A stretch of DNA of 64,000 nucleotides from NCBI RefSeq assembly GCF_902635505.1, contig NC_045427.1:57314539-57378538 (forward strand), read 5' to 3'. Under the pieces are notes generated by a model. That model worked only from the letters and a program-made list of their open reading frames with translations, did not search any database and was not told where the DNA came from. The DNA is from Sarcophilus harrisii. Lineage: Eukaryota > Chordata > Mammalia > Dasyuromorphia > Dasyuridae. Numbering within the stretch: the stretch's first letter is position 1; each line of letters begins with the position of its first letter. This document shows positions 47,181 to 58,450 of the stretch, in pieces. A program made the translations under genes and the position numbers.

Positions 47181-49272
47181 GCAGATGGAGGGGGAGGGGG
47201 AAGAAAACTGCTGCTCTCTCCCCCTGGAGAAAATGTCAATAGAGCAGTTTCTTCTTGAGGGAATCTCATCCTCTCTCTTACCCCTTTCCCTCAAGAGATT
47301 TTATCCAAAGGCCTGTCCACCTTTCCCTCTCTTGAACACCAAGTAAGATCCTTTGCCCATTCAGGTTTGGGACGGATGTTTACTTATATCCTTTCCTCAT
47401 CTATGCTTTTGGTCCACATTTTAAAATAAAGCACTTACCCCTCTCCCCTCACCCCCCCCCAAACCATCCAACAAACCACAAGTTTTCCCTAAAGCTCCCT
47501 TTCCCATAATAATTTATGAATTACCAATGCATTGTCTTCAAAACAGTCCCGTGAGGTGGGTAGTGCAAGCATTTTACTGAATGGGGCAAACTGAGTCTTA
47601 AGAGAGATGCAGGGACTTGCCCAAGCTTATCTAGCTAACTCATGACAGGACTGGACCAAGAATTCTCAGGCTTCAAGTCCAGGGCTTTGGCTACTACTCT
47701 GTGCTGCTAATGCACGCCAGCCTCCAGCAGCTGGGATGTTCTTCCTTTGACCATGTTCACACAGAGGGTTCCCCTGCCCAATGTTTCCCAAGCCCTCTGA
47801 TCTGGATCACTCTCAGACTACTCAAGACTATAGAGGCTTGGAAATTCCTGTGTGTGTGTGTGTGTGTGAGATTGTCCATCAGGGTTATAGTCTTTCATAT
47901 GTGATCTCATCAAAATACCTATAGACCATGGAAAGGAGAATTTTTTGATCTGAAAAATATGGACATGTATGAAATATTTTTTTAAAGGCAAAGGCACCTC
48001 CCCATTCACTGCACCCTGGTACCTTCCTATATTTCCTCTGGTCCCAGTTTTGCTCTTTCACTCCTCTGAATATTGAACTCTAAAGGGGCCCAGATACAGA
48101 GACATTGATTAATGTAACTGCTGAAAAGATTCTTCTAGATCAACATTCTTATTTTATGAGAGGCCTGGGAGGAAAGTGACTTGGCCAGAGTGGTTTAAAC
48201 TAGTCCTCCAGACTCCTAAGCTAGTGCTTTTCCTCTGAAGATGCTTGTGCCTTGTGTCTGCACGTGTGTGGGCGTGAGGTTGTGCACTTGCACGTTCACC
48301 ACATCTGGGTCACAGAAGAAAGGCACATGGATTTGAAGGGAGGGATTGTGTTGCTATAATTCGTTCCAGTGCTCTTATCCCTCCACCTCCTTGCCTATTG
48401 GGACCCAGTAGAAAGGAAGACCTCCTGAACTGTTTGTCCTGAGAGGCCCATGACATCAGGGGGATGATGAGATGACATGCAAGTGAATTGGATTTAAGTG
48501 AGGGGGGCTGGACAAGGTCACCTGCCTCACTTTCCCCTTCAGAGCCATCTGGGTCCAGTGGCCAGATAGAGATCAGAGTGACTGAAGATGGCCCTGGATG
48601 GAATGGGATACAAGATTTTTAACAGATCTGTTTGGCTTAAGTGGCACATTCATTTCTGTTGAGAAACAGAGAGACTCAGAGATTCCAGGGCTTCGGTGAT
48701 AGAAAATCATATTGCTCGGGGAGAATGGTGTCCACCTCAGTGGCTCCGTTTCTCTGGCATCAATTGGGGTGGCCACGGGCACCCTGCATCTTCCTCCCGA
48801 ACCTCATCCATAAAATGAGGGAGCGGACTTGTGGTTTCCTCCTTCCTCCTCTCCCCCATGTGCTTTTCTGGGGTTCTAAGCCCGTATGTAAGCACTCAGG
48901 CACAGATATATTATTCCTCTCGTTCTCACAGCTAAGGTCCCTAAAATCCTGGAAAGGTACTATCCCGCCGGCCAGAATCTTGGAGTCTGGAACTGGAGGG
49001 GACTTTCGGGATTAATTAAATCAAACTCCTTTTAGAGGGGAAAAGGCCGGCAAGGGGGACTTCCTTTGGGGCTACAGAAATAAGGGCGGGTTGGGTTTGA
49101 CCTCCTCCACCACTGTCTGGTTTCCTGGGCAAGATCGGCACTAGGGAGGGATGCCATCTCAGCCAGTGGGGATTTTGGAGCCTCCCTTTTCCCCTCCAAC
49201 CCCAAACCTTCAAATCCCGGGCAGGGCCGGAGGCGGGGGAGGGTTTCCAGGCCCTCCTTTCCCCGGGCCGGC
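47181..49272. other. Intergenic DNA between HSF4 and FBXL8
   Basis: No exon recognised. An antisense SINE/MIR relic lies at about 47530-47700 (gggacttgcccaagcttatc, tcaggcttcaagtccagggc) and a short GT run at 47850-47868. The 3' UTR of FBXL8 should occupy the right-hand part; I did not find a clear AATAAA on the minus strand close to the stop. Confidence 0.5.
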
Positions 49273-51845
49273 TTAAAGCTGCCACCGGACATCTTGGGCC
49301 CAGGGATCGGCTCCCGGGAGAAACCGGCGGGCGGAGGAGGGCGTGGCGGGGAACCTCCCGGGCGGGCCACCACGCAGTAGCAGTGCACCTCGCGCAGGAG
49401 GCCGCAGCCCCGCGCCAGCTCCTCCAGCGCCGAGTTCAGGGCGGCCGAGGCCGTGGCGCGCACGACCAGGGCGGTCAGGCTGGCGGCGTAGTGCTGGCCG
49501 GCCAGGCGCACGGCCTCGGCCACGTCGCCGAACGTGTTGAGCCTCAGCGTGGTCACGGGGATGGCGGGCTGCAGGAGGAGCGTGACCCGCTCGTCGGGCA
49601 CCGTGTGGTCCAGCTCCAGGTCCACCGCGAGCCCCGGGTGCCGCCTGCGGGTGGCAGCCCACGCGTCGTCGGGTATGCCCTCGGCGTAGTTGTCGGGCCG
49701 CGCGCAGAAGACCGCCAGGTGCTGGAAGGGCGGGCGGCGCCCTTGGCGGGGGCAAACCTGGGCCACGGTCGGAAACCGGCGCCCGGGTGAGGGCAGGCAG
49801 CCAGGAGGGGCCACGTCCCGCCGCTGACACCGCCCGGTTGGAGGAAAGGCCCGGAGTCCGGGGCAGGCCGGCCACCTGCAGCACCAGCCCGTCGTCCAGA
49901 GTGAACGGCATGCTTCGGAGATCCAGCTGTCTGAGCGCGCACAGGCCCGGCCCCGCCACGCACACTTGGAGCAGTCCGCTCAGGATGTCCCGTCCGGAAT
50001 AGAAGAGCGGGTTCTCGCCTCTGCAAGCGATGCGCAGCCCCTGCAGGCCGGGGCCCTGCCGGGCCAACGCGGCCAGCAGCTCCGAGGCCGCCCGGCGGCT
50101 CCCCTTCTTGGATGGGTCAAACTCCAGCCCCAGGTGGCGGATCTGACCCAGGCAGGGGGCCAGACGATTCAAGGCCGCCGCGTCTACCTCCAGTTCGCAG
50201 CTTTCAGGACAAAACAGAGGGAAACATTATCAACAGGGCTGCCCGAGGCAAAAGAAGAATTCAGAGCTGTTCCTCAATGCTCCCAGCTCTAGATTTCCAT
50301 CCTGCCCGTCTCAGCTGTTTCAGGGTCTCGGCAAGGGGCTAGCTCAAGGCAATGGCTGAGGAAACCAGCTCATCACACTGGGATATCCCGCCTCTAAACT
50401 GCAGCGAGAAAACCCAAGCTTCCTTCCCTGAACCAACTAGATGGCCTAGCCTTATCTGGACTAACCCTTCCAAGTCTGACATTCCATGTCCTAAGTCTCA
50501 CATGACATGACAAACTAGCAGGGATTTGCTCCTGGGACATAGCTCTGGGTTAAATAAATTATGAAAAAGTAAAACATCTCTTTTATTGTAAAAAGAAATA
50601 GTTATTACTTCAAAAACGCCTTGCATTATTACTGTAGGTACTCCCTAGTATCCTCATGCAGAGAATAACCTCAGTACAGACTTTCAAGAGTAGGTACTGG
50701 CAAAAGCAAAGAAACGAACGAATGAATAAAGATTTAAATAAATAAATAAAGTCATCACTCAGGGGTCAATCCTCCCCAGAACTCCCCAATTCACTTCATA
50801 TATCCGATTTGTTGCCAACTCTTGTGCTTTCTAACTTTACAAACTCTCAAATATACCTAGCTGTCACTCACTGTTTCTGCCCATTGTCACCTCTTACCTG
50901 AACTATGACACTAACTTTCACATTGATCTCCTCATGCTAAATATCTCTCTATTCCAATTCATCCTCCATGAAGCTACCAAGAGATTTCCCTAAGATGTAG
51001 GTCTGATTATGACAACCTTCTTAACTCCCATTAGTTCCAGTGGTTTCCTCAGGATCAAATATAAACTTTTAATAATAATAAACTTGACATTTAAGGCTGT
51101 TCATAAGCTGGTGCCTCCCTATCTTTGCAGCCTTTTCACACATTGCTCTTTACCCCCATCCCCACCTCCATCCCTCCCATTCTTTATGATGAAGCCATAC
51201 TGGTGTGTTTCCAGTCCCTCACACAGAACACTCTAATCTTCCTTTTTCTTGGATTGCCTTTGCATTGGTTAAGTACTCTGCCTCCTTGCCTCTTCCTCAG
51301 AGATTCCCTGGCTTCCTTCTCCACTCAGCTCAAAACCTATTTTTCTTGGTCCTCCAGACTTTTCCCTCTCAGAATGTTTGCCATTTACTCTATAATTATT
51401 TACATATTGCCTCTGCCTTTAAATAAGAATTCTGTGAAGGCAGAGACTATTTTTGTCTTTTTTTTTTTTTTTGTATCCCTATTTAACACTTAATAAATGC
51501 TTGCTAAATTACAGGAAAAAATGATTAAAAGTCTTGAGAACTTTAATTAATTCAAAGACCAATCCTAACTCTAGAGGAGTAATTAGGAAGCATGCTATTC
51601 ATCCCTTGGCAGAAAGGTGATTGACTCAGGGTGCAAAATAAGGCATACATTTCCCCACATGACCAATGAGGGAATGTGTTTTGCTTGAGTACAAGTATCA
51701 GTTACCAGGGCTTCACTTTGTTTTGTTCTGGTTTTTTTGGTTGTTGTTGTTGGGGATGGGGTGGGAAGTTAAGGGTGAGATAGAAGGAAGAAGGAAGGAA
51801 GGAAGGAAGGAAGGAAAGAAGAAAGAAAGGAAAGAGTCTTGAGGC

Positions 51846-51879
<34 letters not shown>

Positions 51880-53495
51880 GAGAGAAGAAAACAGAAGGAA
51901 GACCAGAAAGAAGGCCAAAGAAGTAGGACGGATTCAAAAGCTAGTTTGATCTTATATACTTAAAAGAAAATCAAACTATATATATAAAGATCTGCACTAT
52001 CTCCTTTTCCTGATTTATTATGTATACAAAAATGCCCACTCAATTAGGCATTTATTAAGTTCAGAATAAAATTTTAAACTCTATTAAATACAATTAACTT
52101 CTTATCCAATTGGCTCTGAGCCCTTTCATATTCAGCTCTATTTCAACAGAATGCAAACATAAAGGGTAGAAACCTTTCTTTCTTCCTTCTTTTTTTCCTT
52201 CCTTCTATCCTTTCCTTCCTTCCTTCCTCCCTTTCCTATTTTCTTTTTTCTTTCCTCCTTTCCTTCCTTCTTCTTTCCCTTTCTTATTTTTCCTTCCCTC
52301 CTTCTTTCCTTCCTTTCTCCCTTCTTTTCTTGCCTTTTCCTTTCTCTCTTTCTTCCTTTCTTTTCTTTCCAAGACCTGACACATAAGCATTTAATAACTA
52401 CCCACTGAAATGAAGTCAAATGAATTAGCTAGGTTAGGTCTTAGACAACCAAAGCCACTGTAGAAGCCCTTGTAGGTTGGTTGGACCTGCTACAGTATGC
52501 TCCTAGTGTGCTGGCATAGCCTTCAAGAATGTGAGGTTTGAGGCCCAGTGCTTTCCGTCCTCCATGTAACTGAATCAGGACACCTCCCTGCAGGCCCTCT
52601 CCCTCCTATCTGGAGATTGAACATGAGATGAGGGAGGTGGAGGTGTCTGAGCAGACTTGAAGCTGGGCTTCAGGGCAATCCCTGGATCATTACAATTAGC
52701 TGAATGTTTGCAATATTGTAAAACTTTTCAGTGGACCCTAGGGAAGGGACCTACTTCCTCAGGGGTAAGGGTGGAAGCTGGCAGCCACCTAAGCATGAGT
52801 CATTAACCAAGAACACTGGAAATGGTTGGAACTGATAAGCTTGGCTTGGCCACTTTCTCCCAACATGTAATCATTAATGACACTCAGTCACTCATTTGGA
52901 GTCAGTTATTCTAATTCTGTTGATAATACCCAAAACTAATGTCCCAGAGCTGGTCCTTTGCTAACAGTTTGAAACTTGCCCCATAGTTGCCTTGGGACCT
53001 CATTTAAGTTTAATAATAATAATAATAATAAATTATAACAATAGCATTTCTATAACTCTCTTTAGAGTTTGCAAAGTATTTTACAAATATCTCATTTAAT
53101 TCTTATACCTATAAGGTATTATTATAATACCCTTTTAGAGATGAGGAAAATGAAGCTAAAATAAGGTTACATGACTTACCCAGAGCCACACAGTAAGGAT
53201 CCAAAGTTAGAATTGCACTTAATTCTTCCAGATCTCAGATTCAGTACGCTTATATTGTGTCTGTCACCTCGGTGACAGAACTCTTGAAAGGAAGTGATTC
53301 CTACTGTGGGGTAGACAGGAAGGGGTCCCTAAGGCTTCCTCACCTGATATCTGTGATGTACCACACAGAGCTTGAGTTGACAGCAGTGGCCCAAGCCTGG
53401 CAGACTTGAGAAACTGCATATCGGTCACGAAGGGGCAAGTATCTGAAGATCAATGACAATAATTCTTCAGGGAGGTATTGCCACAGTTCGGCCAT
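49273..53495 (-). CDS. FBXL8: FBXL8, F-box and leucine-rich repeat protein 8 (frame disrupted)
   Basis: Exon 1 (coding 53495-53344) reads [35 protein letters not shown], an intact F-box (SKP1-binding, SCF ubiquitin ligase). It splices (atcag|gtgagg to cctgaaag|ctgcg) into exon 2 starting at 50200, with [20 protein letters not shown] and [20 protein letters not shown] closely matching human FBXL8. After position about 49895 the frame breaks: ACPGLRAF and LLAACPHP, which fit the human order, are in other frames, and the match resumes at [17 protein letters not shown] ... [10 protein letters not shown]. Roughly 14 codons are missing there. A second break near 49370 precedes a C-terminus ending [11 protein letters not shown] and a stop at 49273. 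Either a damaged gene or assembly errors in GC-rich DNA. Confidence 0.85.
50880..51515 (+). mobile_element. L2-type LINE 3' end in FBXL8 intron
   Basis: Shows the L2 3' landmarks in order: catttaaggctgttcataag, tggattgcctttgcattggt, ctcagctcaaaacctatttt, gaattctgtgaaggcagaga and taacacttaataaatgcttg. Confidence 0.75.
51781..51878. repeat. (GGAA)n and 28-bp poly(T)
   Basis: gaaggaaggaaggaagg run, then ctttt... of about 28 T in FBXL8 intron 1. The poly(T) has no recognisable retroelement to its right. Confidence 0.9.
52160..52372. repeat. CCTT-rich polypyrimidine tract
   Basis: About 210 bases of ccttcctt / tttcttcc units in FBXL8 intron 1. The complement gives a Lys/Glu/Arg frame of no significance. 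Confidence 0.95.
53010..53250. mobile_element. SINE with antisense MIR-like body
   Basis: Begins in a (TAA)n run (taataataataataataaat), then attttacaaatatctcattt, gatgaggaaaatgaagctaa and acccagagccacacagtaag. It ends about 95 bases from the FBXL8 F-box exon. Confidence 0.75.
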
Positions 53496-53561
53496 TGGGA
53501 AGGTGGTTGAGTTCCAAAGGTCCCTGTCCTTCAGTCCTTCTGCAGTGGGATTGGAGCTGGT
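53344..53561 (-). other. FBXL8: FBXL8 F-box exon with 5' UTR part
   Basis: Acceptor ctattctcag|acc puts the exon's right edge at 53561, leaving 66 bases of 5' UTR before the ATG at 53495. The ATG context is ccaatggcc. The exon ends in phase 2 (AG|C, Ser). Confidence 0.85.
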
Positions 53562-53929
53562 CTGAGAATAGAGACTGGGAATGATTCAAAGGGAAAGATC
53601 CACCCCCTCAATGAATTCTTCCCCCTGCTCTTACTCAGTACCTTTTGTGGCCGGGGAAACTGCTACAGGGTGGGAGTTCCTATGAGAACATCTATCTGGA
53701 TGCCTGAGGACAGATCTGAGTTCAGTTCAGTATTCTTAGGGAGCTGCGCGTATCCCCACTGCTAACTTTCCTTAAAACCTCATTGTGCATTTCTCTAATT
53801 TTCAGCATATGCCTTCTCACAGGGCAATGTATTCCATATGCTTACCCATCTTGGTATTAATATGGTCAGTCTCTCATTTGTTTTAAGATTATATTCATCC
53901 AGTAAACATGTTAAAAAATTAAGGGAGTT

Positions 53930-54110
53930 GGAAGGGAAACCAGGAGTTCTTAGCCAAAGGTCCATTAATTTGATTTAAAAAAATTTTAAACCTATTTCAA
54001 TATGATTGGTTTTCTTTATAACTCTAGGTATTTTATTTTATGCATTTTAAAACATTCTAAAGAATCCATAGGTTTCCCCAGACTGTTAAAGGATTGGATC
54101 CTCAGCAACC
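53930..54110. mobile_element. Ancient interspersed repeat (ggttcttaac-type)
   Basis: accaggagttcttagccaaa ggtccatt, attttattttatgcatttta and catagg...ccagactgtt align with the copy at 43.47-43.64 kb. Confidence 0.5.
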
Positions 54111-54153
54111 CTCACCAGCCTTCTCACATCCCTCTTCTACTTCCACATAATCT

Positions 54154-54281
54154 GTGACACTGATTTCCTATCTATTTCTTGAACCAGACACACCATTTTC
54201 TGATTCTTGCTATTCCTTGAACCAGACATACTATCACAATGGTATGTCTGGTTCAAGGAATAGCTAGGAAATCAGTGTCAC
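54154..54281. repeat. Inverted repeat with 40-bp arm (hairpin)
   Basis: 54242-54281 is an uninterrupted 40-base arm. Its reverse complement is present to the left in two blocks: 54209-54231 (23 bases, perfect, from gctattccttg to acatac) and 54154-54170 (17 bases, gtgacactgatttccta). The left side has 38 extra bases (54171-54208) that themselves resemble the 23-base block (ctatttcttgaaccagacac). The loop is 10 bases. It lies between an old repeat and an L2 end. Confidence 0.9.
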
Positions 54282-54607
54282 TTGCAGTCTCCCATATCTG
54301 GAATGCTCTGCCTCCTGCCTTCCTTTAAATCCACTATCTACAGGAAGCCTTTTTCAGTTCCTCTTAATTCTAGTGATTCTCTCCTCTCTCCCCCATTTAT
54401 CCGGTACACAACCTATTCTTTGAATAGGCTCGTTTTTAGTCTCCTGCATTAGATTGTAAACTTCCTTTTATCCCCAGTGTTTAGCACAGTGCCTTGCACA
54501 TAGTAGGTGTTTAATACATGTGTATTGATGGTTCGCACATTCTTTTAGAAACTGTTTTAGAGCTTTGCCATCCACACTTTGCCAAATTGTGTTCAATGAC
54601 TATTTCG

Positions 54608-54652
<45 letters not shown>

Positions 54653-55030
54653 GAATAAACTCTAATACCTCCCTTGTCTCGTCTTCCATTCCATCCATAC
54701 TGCCTGTCATTAGGACAGTGCTCAGCCGGTCCAACCCATAGCTCAGGGAGGACCTGTCACCTTCTAAGGTCCTGCAAGAAGCCTTTCTCCACTCCCCTTA
54801 TGATGCTGGTGCTTTCCCACTGAAAAGACCTCCCACTCACCCTGCACATAGCTGCTAGGTACACGGTTGTTGTATGGAGTCTGTCAGTGTGCGCTCTTTG
54901 ACTGCAGGGACGTGTCTCCCCCCCTTTCTCCCACACACACCCCCCCCGCTTTCTTCGATCCCCAGAATTTAGCCCAGCGCCTAACACACACAGGATGCTA
55001 AATAAAGGCTGGTGGATTAGACTTAATTCT
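54282..55030 (+). mobile_element. Two L2-type LINE 3' ends around a (CT)n run
   Basis: First: ccatatctggaatgctctgc to gcacagtgccttgcacatag taggtgtttaat (54290-54535). A CT run lies at 54614-54646. Second: tgcaagaagcctttctccac to agcgcctaacacacacagga tgctaaataaa (54765-55005). Both follow the L2 3' consensus order. Confidence 0.75.
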
Positions 55031-55049
55031 TCCCTCCCGCCCTCCCCGT

Positions 55050-58000
55050 CTCCTTCCCAGATACGCGATGATTATAAAGGTCCCCATCAACTTTCTCACT
55101 TCTGGCCCCGAATAGACTGTGTCTCGGCCTCGGAATCCAGGGCTCAGCCACCCCCGGGCCTGAGAGTCGCCGCCCTTTGGGCGGGTCCGTCACTTACTAA
55201 CCGGACCCGGAGCCCGGACCGAACCCGAGGCCGGGACCTTCCCGCTTTTCCTTCAGCTCCGTGGGCTTTCCCTCGATTCTCTTTTGCCCGCAACTCGGAG
55301 GGGGGCGGCCCCCGCTAGAGCGCAGATCATTTCGGGGCTCCCTGTTGGGCTCGGCGGGGTTCAGGAGCCTAGGGCCCTAATTCGGGGTGGGGCTTCGGGG
55401 ATCCTTTCTCCGCCTCCTTCGTCGCCCCAACGCCGACTCGGTAGCTCCCGGAGCGCCCGTAGAATCCAAGGAAGCAGGGGCTCACTCTTGGGGCTGCCCC
55501 CAGACTTTGACCTGCCTGCCGACAACTGAAGTCTGGCTGCCCTCTGGGAGCCTAGCGCTTCTTTTCCACTCAGACCACCCACCTCGCGGCAGTGAAGGAG
55601 TTAAATGGGTAGGGTTCTAGAGCCCGAGTGGAGATCTGAATGGCTCATTCAAATCAGCAGGGGGACAGTAGCCAATCCAGACTGGGCGGGGCCGAGTCCC
55701 GGGGAAGCTGCGGGATGGAGGCCGGTCCGTCCGCTGTGGGCGCCGGGGTCTTCAGCCAGGGGTCTGTAGCCCTCTCTGGGCTTCGCAAGTGTTCCCCTCT
55801 GACCCTGAGGTCACCAACCCTGGAGATCCCCTCTTTGGGGAGAGCAGGATGTTCTGTTGTTTCCGTTTCTGGGGAGAGCCAGGTCCTCCTTCGCCTTAGA
55901 GCTCCCAGTATGACAGCTCTGGAGTAGAGGAGGCTAAAAAGTTTCCCGGGACAGACCGTCACACTGGGCGCGGCTGAGCTCGGGGGCGGAGGTGGCAGCT
56001 GGACCCGGGGCGTCCCCCTCCTCCTTCCACTCCCAGGCACTGAGAGTTCGCGATAGTGGAAACCTTGGATTCAGTGCCAGAGCACCCGGTTCCAAATCGT
56101 GGCTCTGCCACTAAGTGGGTGTCTGTGGGCAGGTCCCATCGCTAGAAGATACATTTGTCAACCGCTCTGTCACTTAAAGCGCTAGGGAAATGGAGACTGC
56201 TCCGCCTGGTACCGGGTCTCGCGCTTTCTCTACCCGGCCCTACTCTTACCATCCCCACGGCTTTTGCAAGTCCCAAGTGTGAGGCTTGGGGGCGTTCGAG
56301 GGAGGGTCCCGCCTGAGTCATCAGCAGGAGACCTAGCCCACATAACCCAGGGACACCAGTCCCCAAAGGCAGATCGAACATAAATCCCCATCCTGGGGGA
56401 TCCCCTTCTTCTTCCTCCACCCCCGCAAGCAGGGATAGAGCAGACAGACAACAAGCCGCAATTGTTCACTTTTCCTCACGACGACCCTATTAACTAGTCA
56501 GAGCCAGGTGATCGTGAATAATGGTTGAGTGAAAAATCCGAGTTCAAATCCTGCCTCCAATACGTCCGTGCAGTGTGATTTTGAGCAAGTCACTTAATCC
56601 CTCTCGGCCTTAGTTTCCTCATCGGTAAAATGGGAATAATAGTAGCGCCTGTTTCACAAAGCTGTTGTGATCAAATGAGATACTGCGTAAAGTCCATTTT
56701 TAAACCTTAAAGCGTAATCTGCGTGCCAGCTTCGTTTGCAGAAGAAGAAAAAGACTGAGAGGGAAAGTGACTACCCCAGTGGCACAAGTCGAGACAAACC
56801 GATACCTTCCGATTCCAAGCCCCGGGCTCCTTTCAGTTCTGCACGTGCCCCGTCCTTCCTCAGACCCCCGTGAGTGTCCCTCAGCCCTCGCTATAGAGTT
56901 TCCCTCCGCAGCTAACCCCGATCTGGATGTTTCTTACCTGCCCCGGAGTGCGGACCTCGGATCTCGGACTGAAAGGGTTACAGAGATCTCTGAATTTCCA
57001 GGGCCGGCTAGACTGACTCAGGGATGGCTGACTCACTAAAGCCTAGGCTGGCCCGTGCTTGGATCGGGCTGGGCCCGAGGGAGGACCCAGGCCCGTGAGC
57101 CCGTAGATCCAATCACTACGGAACTCCGGGCACTATGCTTCTGAACTGCCCCGGCCGCTCGCCCGAGGCATTCCGGGTCCCCGAGGTCTGGGGATCCCGG
57201 GGCGGGAGCCAGCTCTGCCCCTCCCCTCCTCCTTCCTCCTCCCTGCTCCCCCTCCCCTTGGGCTCTGCGCAAACCCGGAAGAACGGGTGGACAGAACCGG
57301 TGTCTGCGAGAGCCGAAGCAGCGGAAGGCCGGACCGCTTGGTCAGTGTCCGCGGGGCACTTAGGAGGGGAGGAGGCAAGGCGCGAGGAGGGCAGGGGCGC
57401 GGCGGGCGGGGGCCGGCCGGTCGTGGGCGCCGGGGCAAGGGTGGGACCCTTCTGGCAGGTTTGGCCTGCTTAGGGGTGCCAGGCGTGGGCAGGGCATGGA
57501 GCTGGGGAGCGGGGTGGGGTGGGGAGGCTGTGTGCGCATCGGACCCGGCTGGAGGAACGGAGTGATCGGGAGACGGGGGGGGGCTTCAGGCTCTTCCTCC
57601 CGCCTCCTTCCTTCCTTCCCTTCTCCCTTCTGCTGCCTGCCTTCTCCCCGGCTGGCTTGGGCTGCCGGGGCCAGGCCCCACGTGGGAGACGTTGTTCCGA
57701 GCCTCTGCTGTCGCTCTTCTGGCCACGGTCTCGTCGGACCGCTCGACTTTCCGAAGCTGTTAAAGTTTGCAAAGAGCATTTCTCAGGACAGCCCTGAGTG
57801 CAAGTGTCAATTTCCCTTCCTTGCGGATGGGAAAAGTAAGGCCCTGGGAAGTGAAGGGGTTCGAGAGTAATCGCTTGGTAACAAAACCTCCGTTTGCAAA
57901 CTCGGCTCTCTGGCCAAGTACTCGGAGGTCTGCGACTACCGGGCCGGCTCAGCCCCGCCCCACTCCCAGCCTTTCCCCTTTTGGACTTTAGGACCGGGGC
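55050..58000. promoter_or_regulatory. CpG-island block, candidate divergent FBXL8/TRADD promoter
   Basis: Long G+C- and CpG-rich region with two peaks (about 55.1-56.0 kb and 57.05-57.8 kb) between the 5' ends of two head-to-head genes. On the minus strand a strong donor, ccggggcag|gtaagaaac, has its last exon base at 56938 and could splice to the FBXL8 exon at 53561. TRADD, on the plus strand, must begin with a non-coding exon right of this point. GC boxes (gggcgggg / ccccgcccc) occur at 55685 and 57950. A MIR lies inside at 56510-56720. Confidence 0.6.
56510..56720 (+). mobile_element. MIR-type SINE inside the CpG block
   Basis: gagttcaaatcctgcctcca, ttgagcaagtcacttaatcc, agtttcctcatcggtaaaat and ctgttgtgatcaaatgagat in MIR order. 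It has gained or kept several CpGs (ggtaaaatg, tcggcc). Confidence 0.75.
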
Positions 58001-58279
58001 TCATTTCCCATTGTCATTTCCTCCCTACCCAGCAGCCCTGTCAGCCCCAGAAGTTACTGGGTGTGAAAGAGCTCTGGAATAGAGACTCCTAGTTAAGGGC
58101 AGAGGGGCAGGTACTTAAGAAGCCAAAGAAGGGATAGGAAGAAGACAGACTAATAGCATGGGTTAAAAGGGGGTGTAAGAAGGTGGCTGGCACAGAGCTA
58201 TCACAAGAGCCAAGAAGAGCAGGGAAGGAGGGGGATGTCATTAACCAACATTTGAGAGCTCACTGTATATACAATGCGC

Positions 58280-58450
58280 TGAACCTTCAGAACGACAATA
58301 ACAGAATCACAGGATTTCAGAGTAGAGAGGGACCTTGGGGCCTAGTTACTCCAACTTGATCTTAATAGACAATTTTTTTCTACCACCTTCCAAATAAGTC
58401 ACTATCTTGTTTTTCTCTGAAGACTTCAGAGGGGAAATCCACTCCCTTCC
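58280..58450 (+). mobile_element. Old SINE-like repeat, copy 1
   Basis: atcacaggatttcagagtag agagggaccttgg ... tgatcttaatagacaa ... ttccaaataagtcactatct matches, in the same order, the copy at 63.55-63.70 kb. Family not identified with certainty. Confidence 0.5.

Noticed and set aside
57133-57870. Several 90-140 codon frames in the TRADD/FBXL8 CpG block
   Set aside because: High G+C removes stop codons; there is no conserved motif, and both strands are open.
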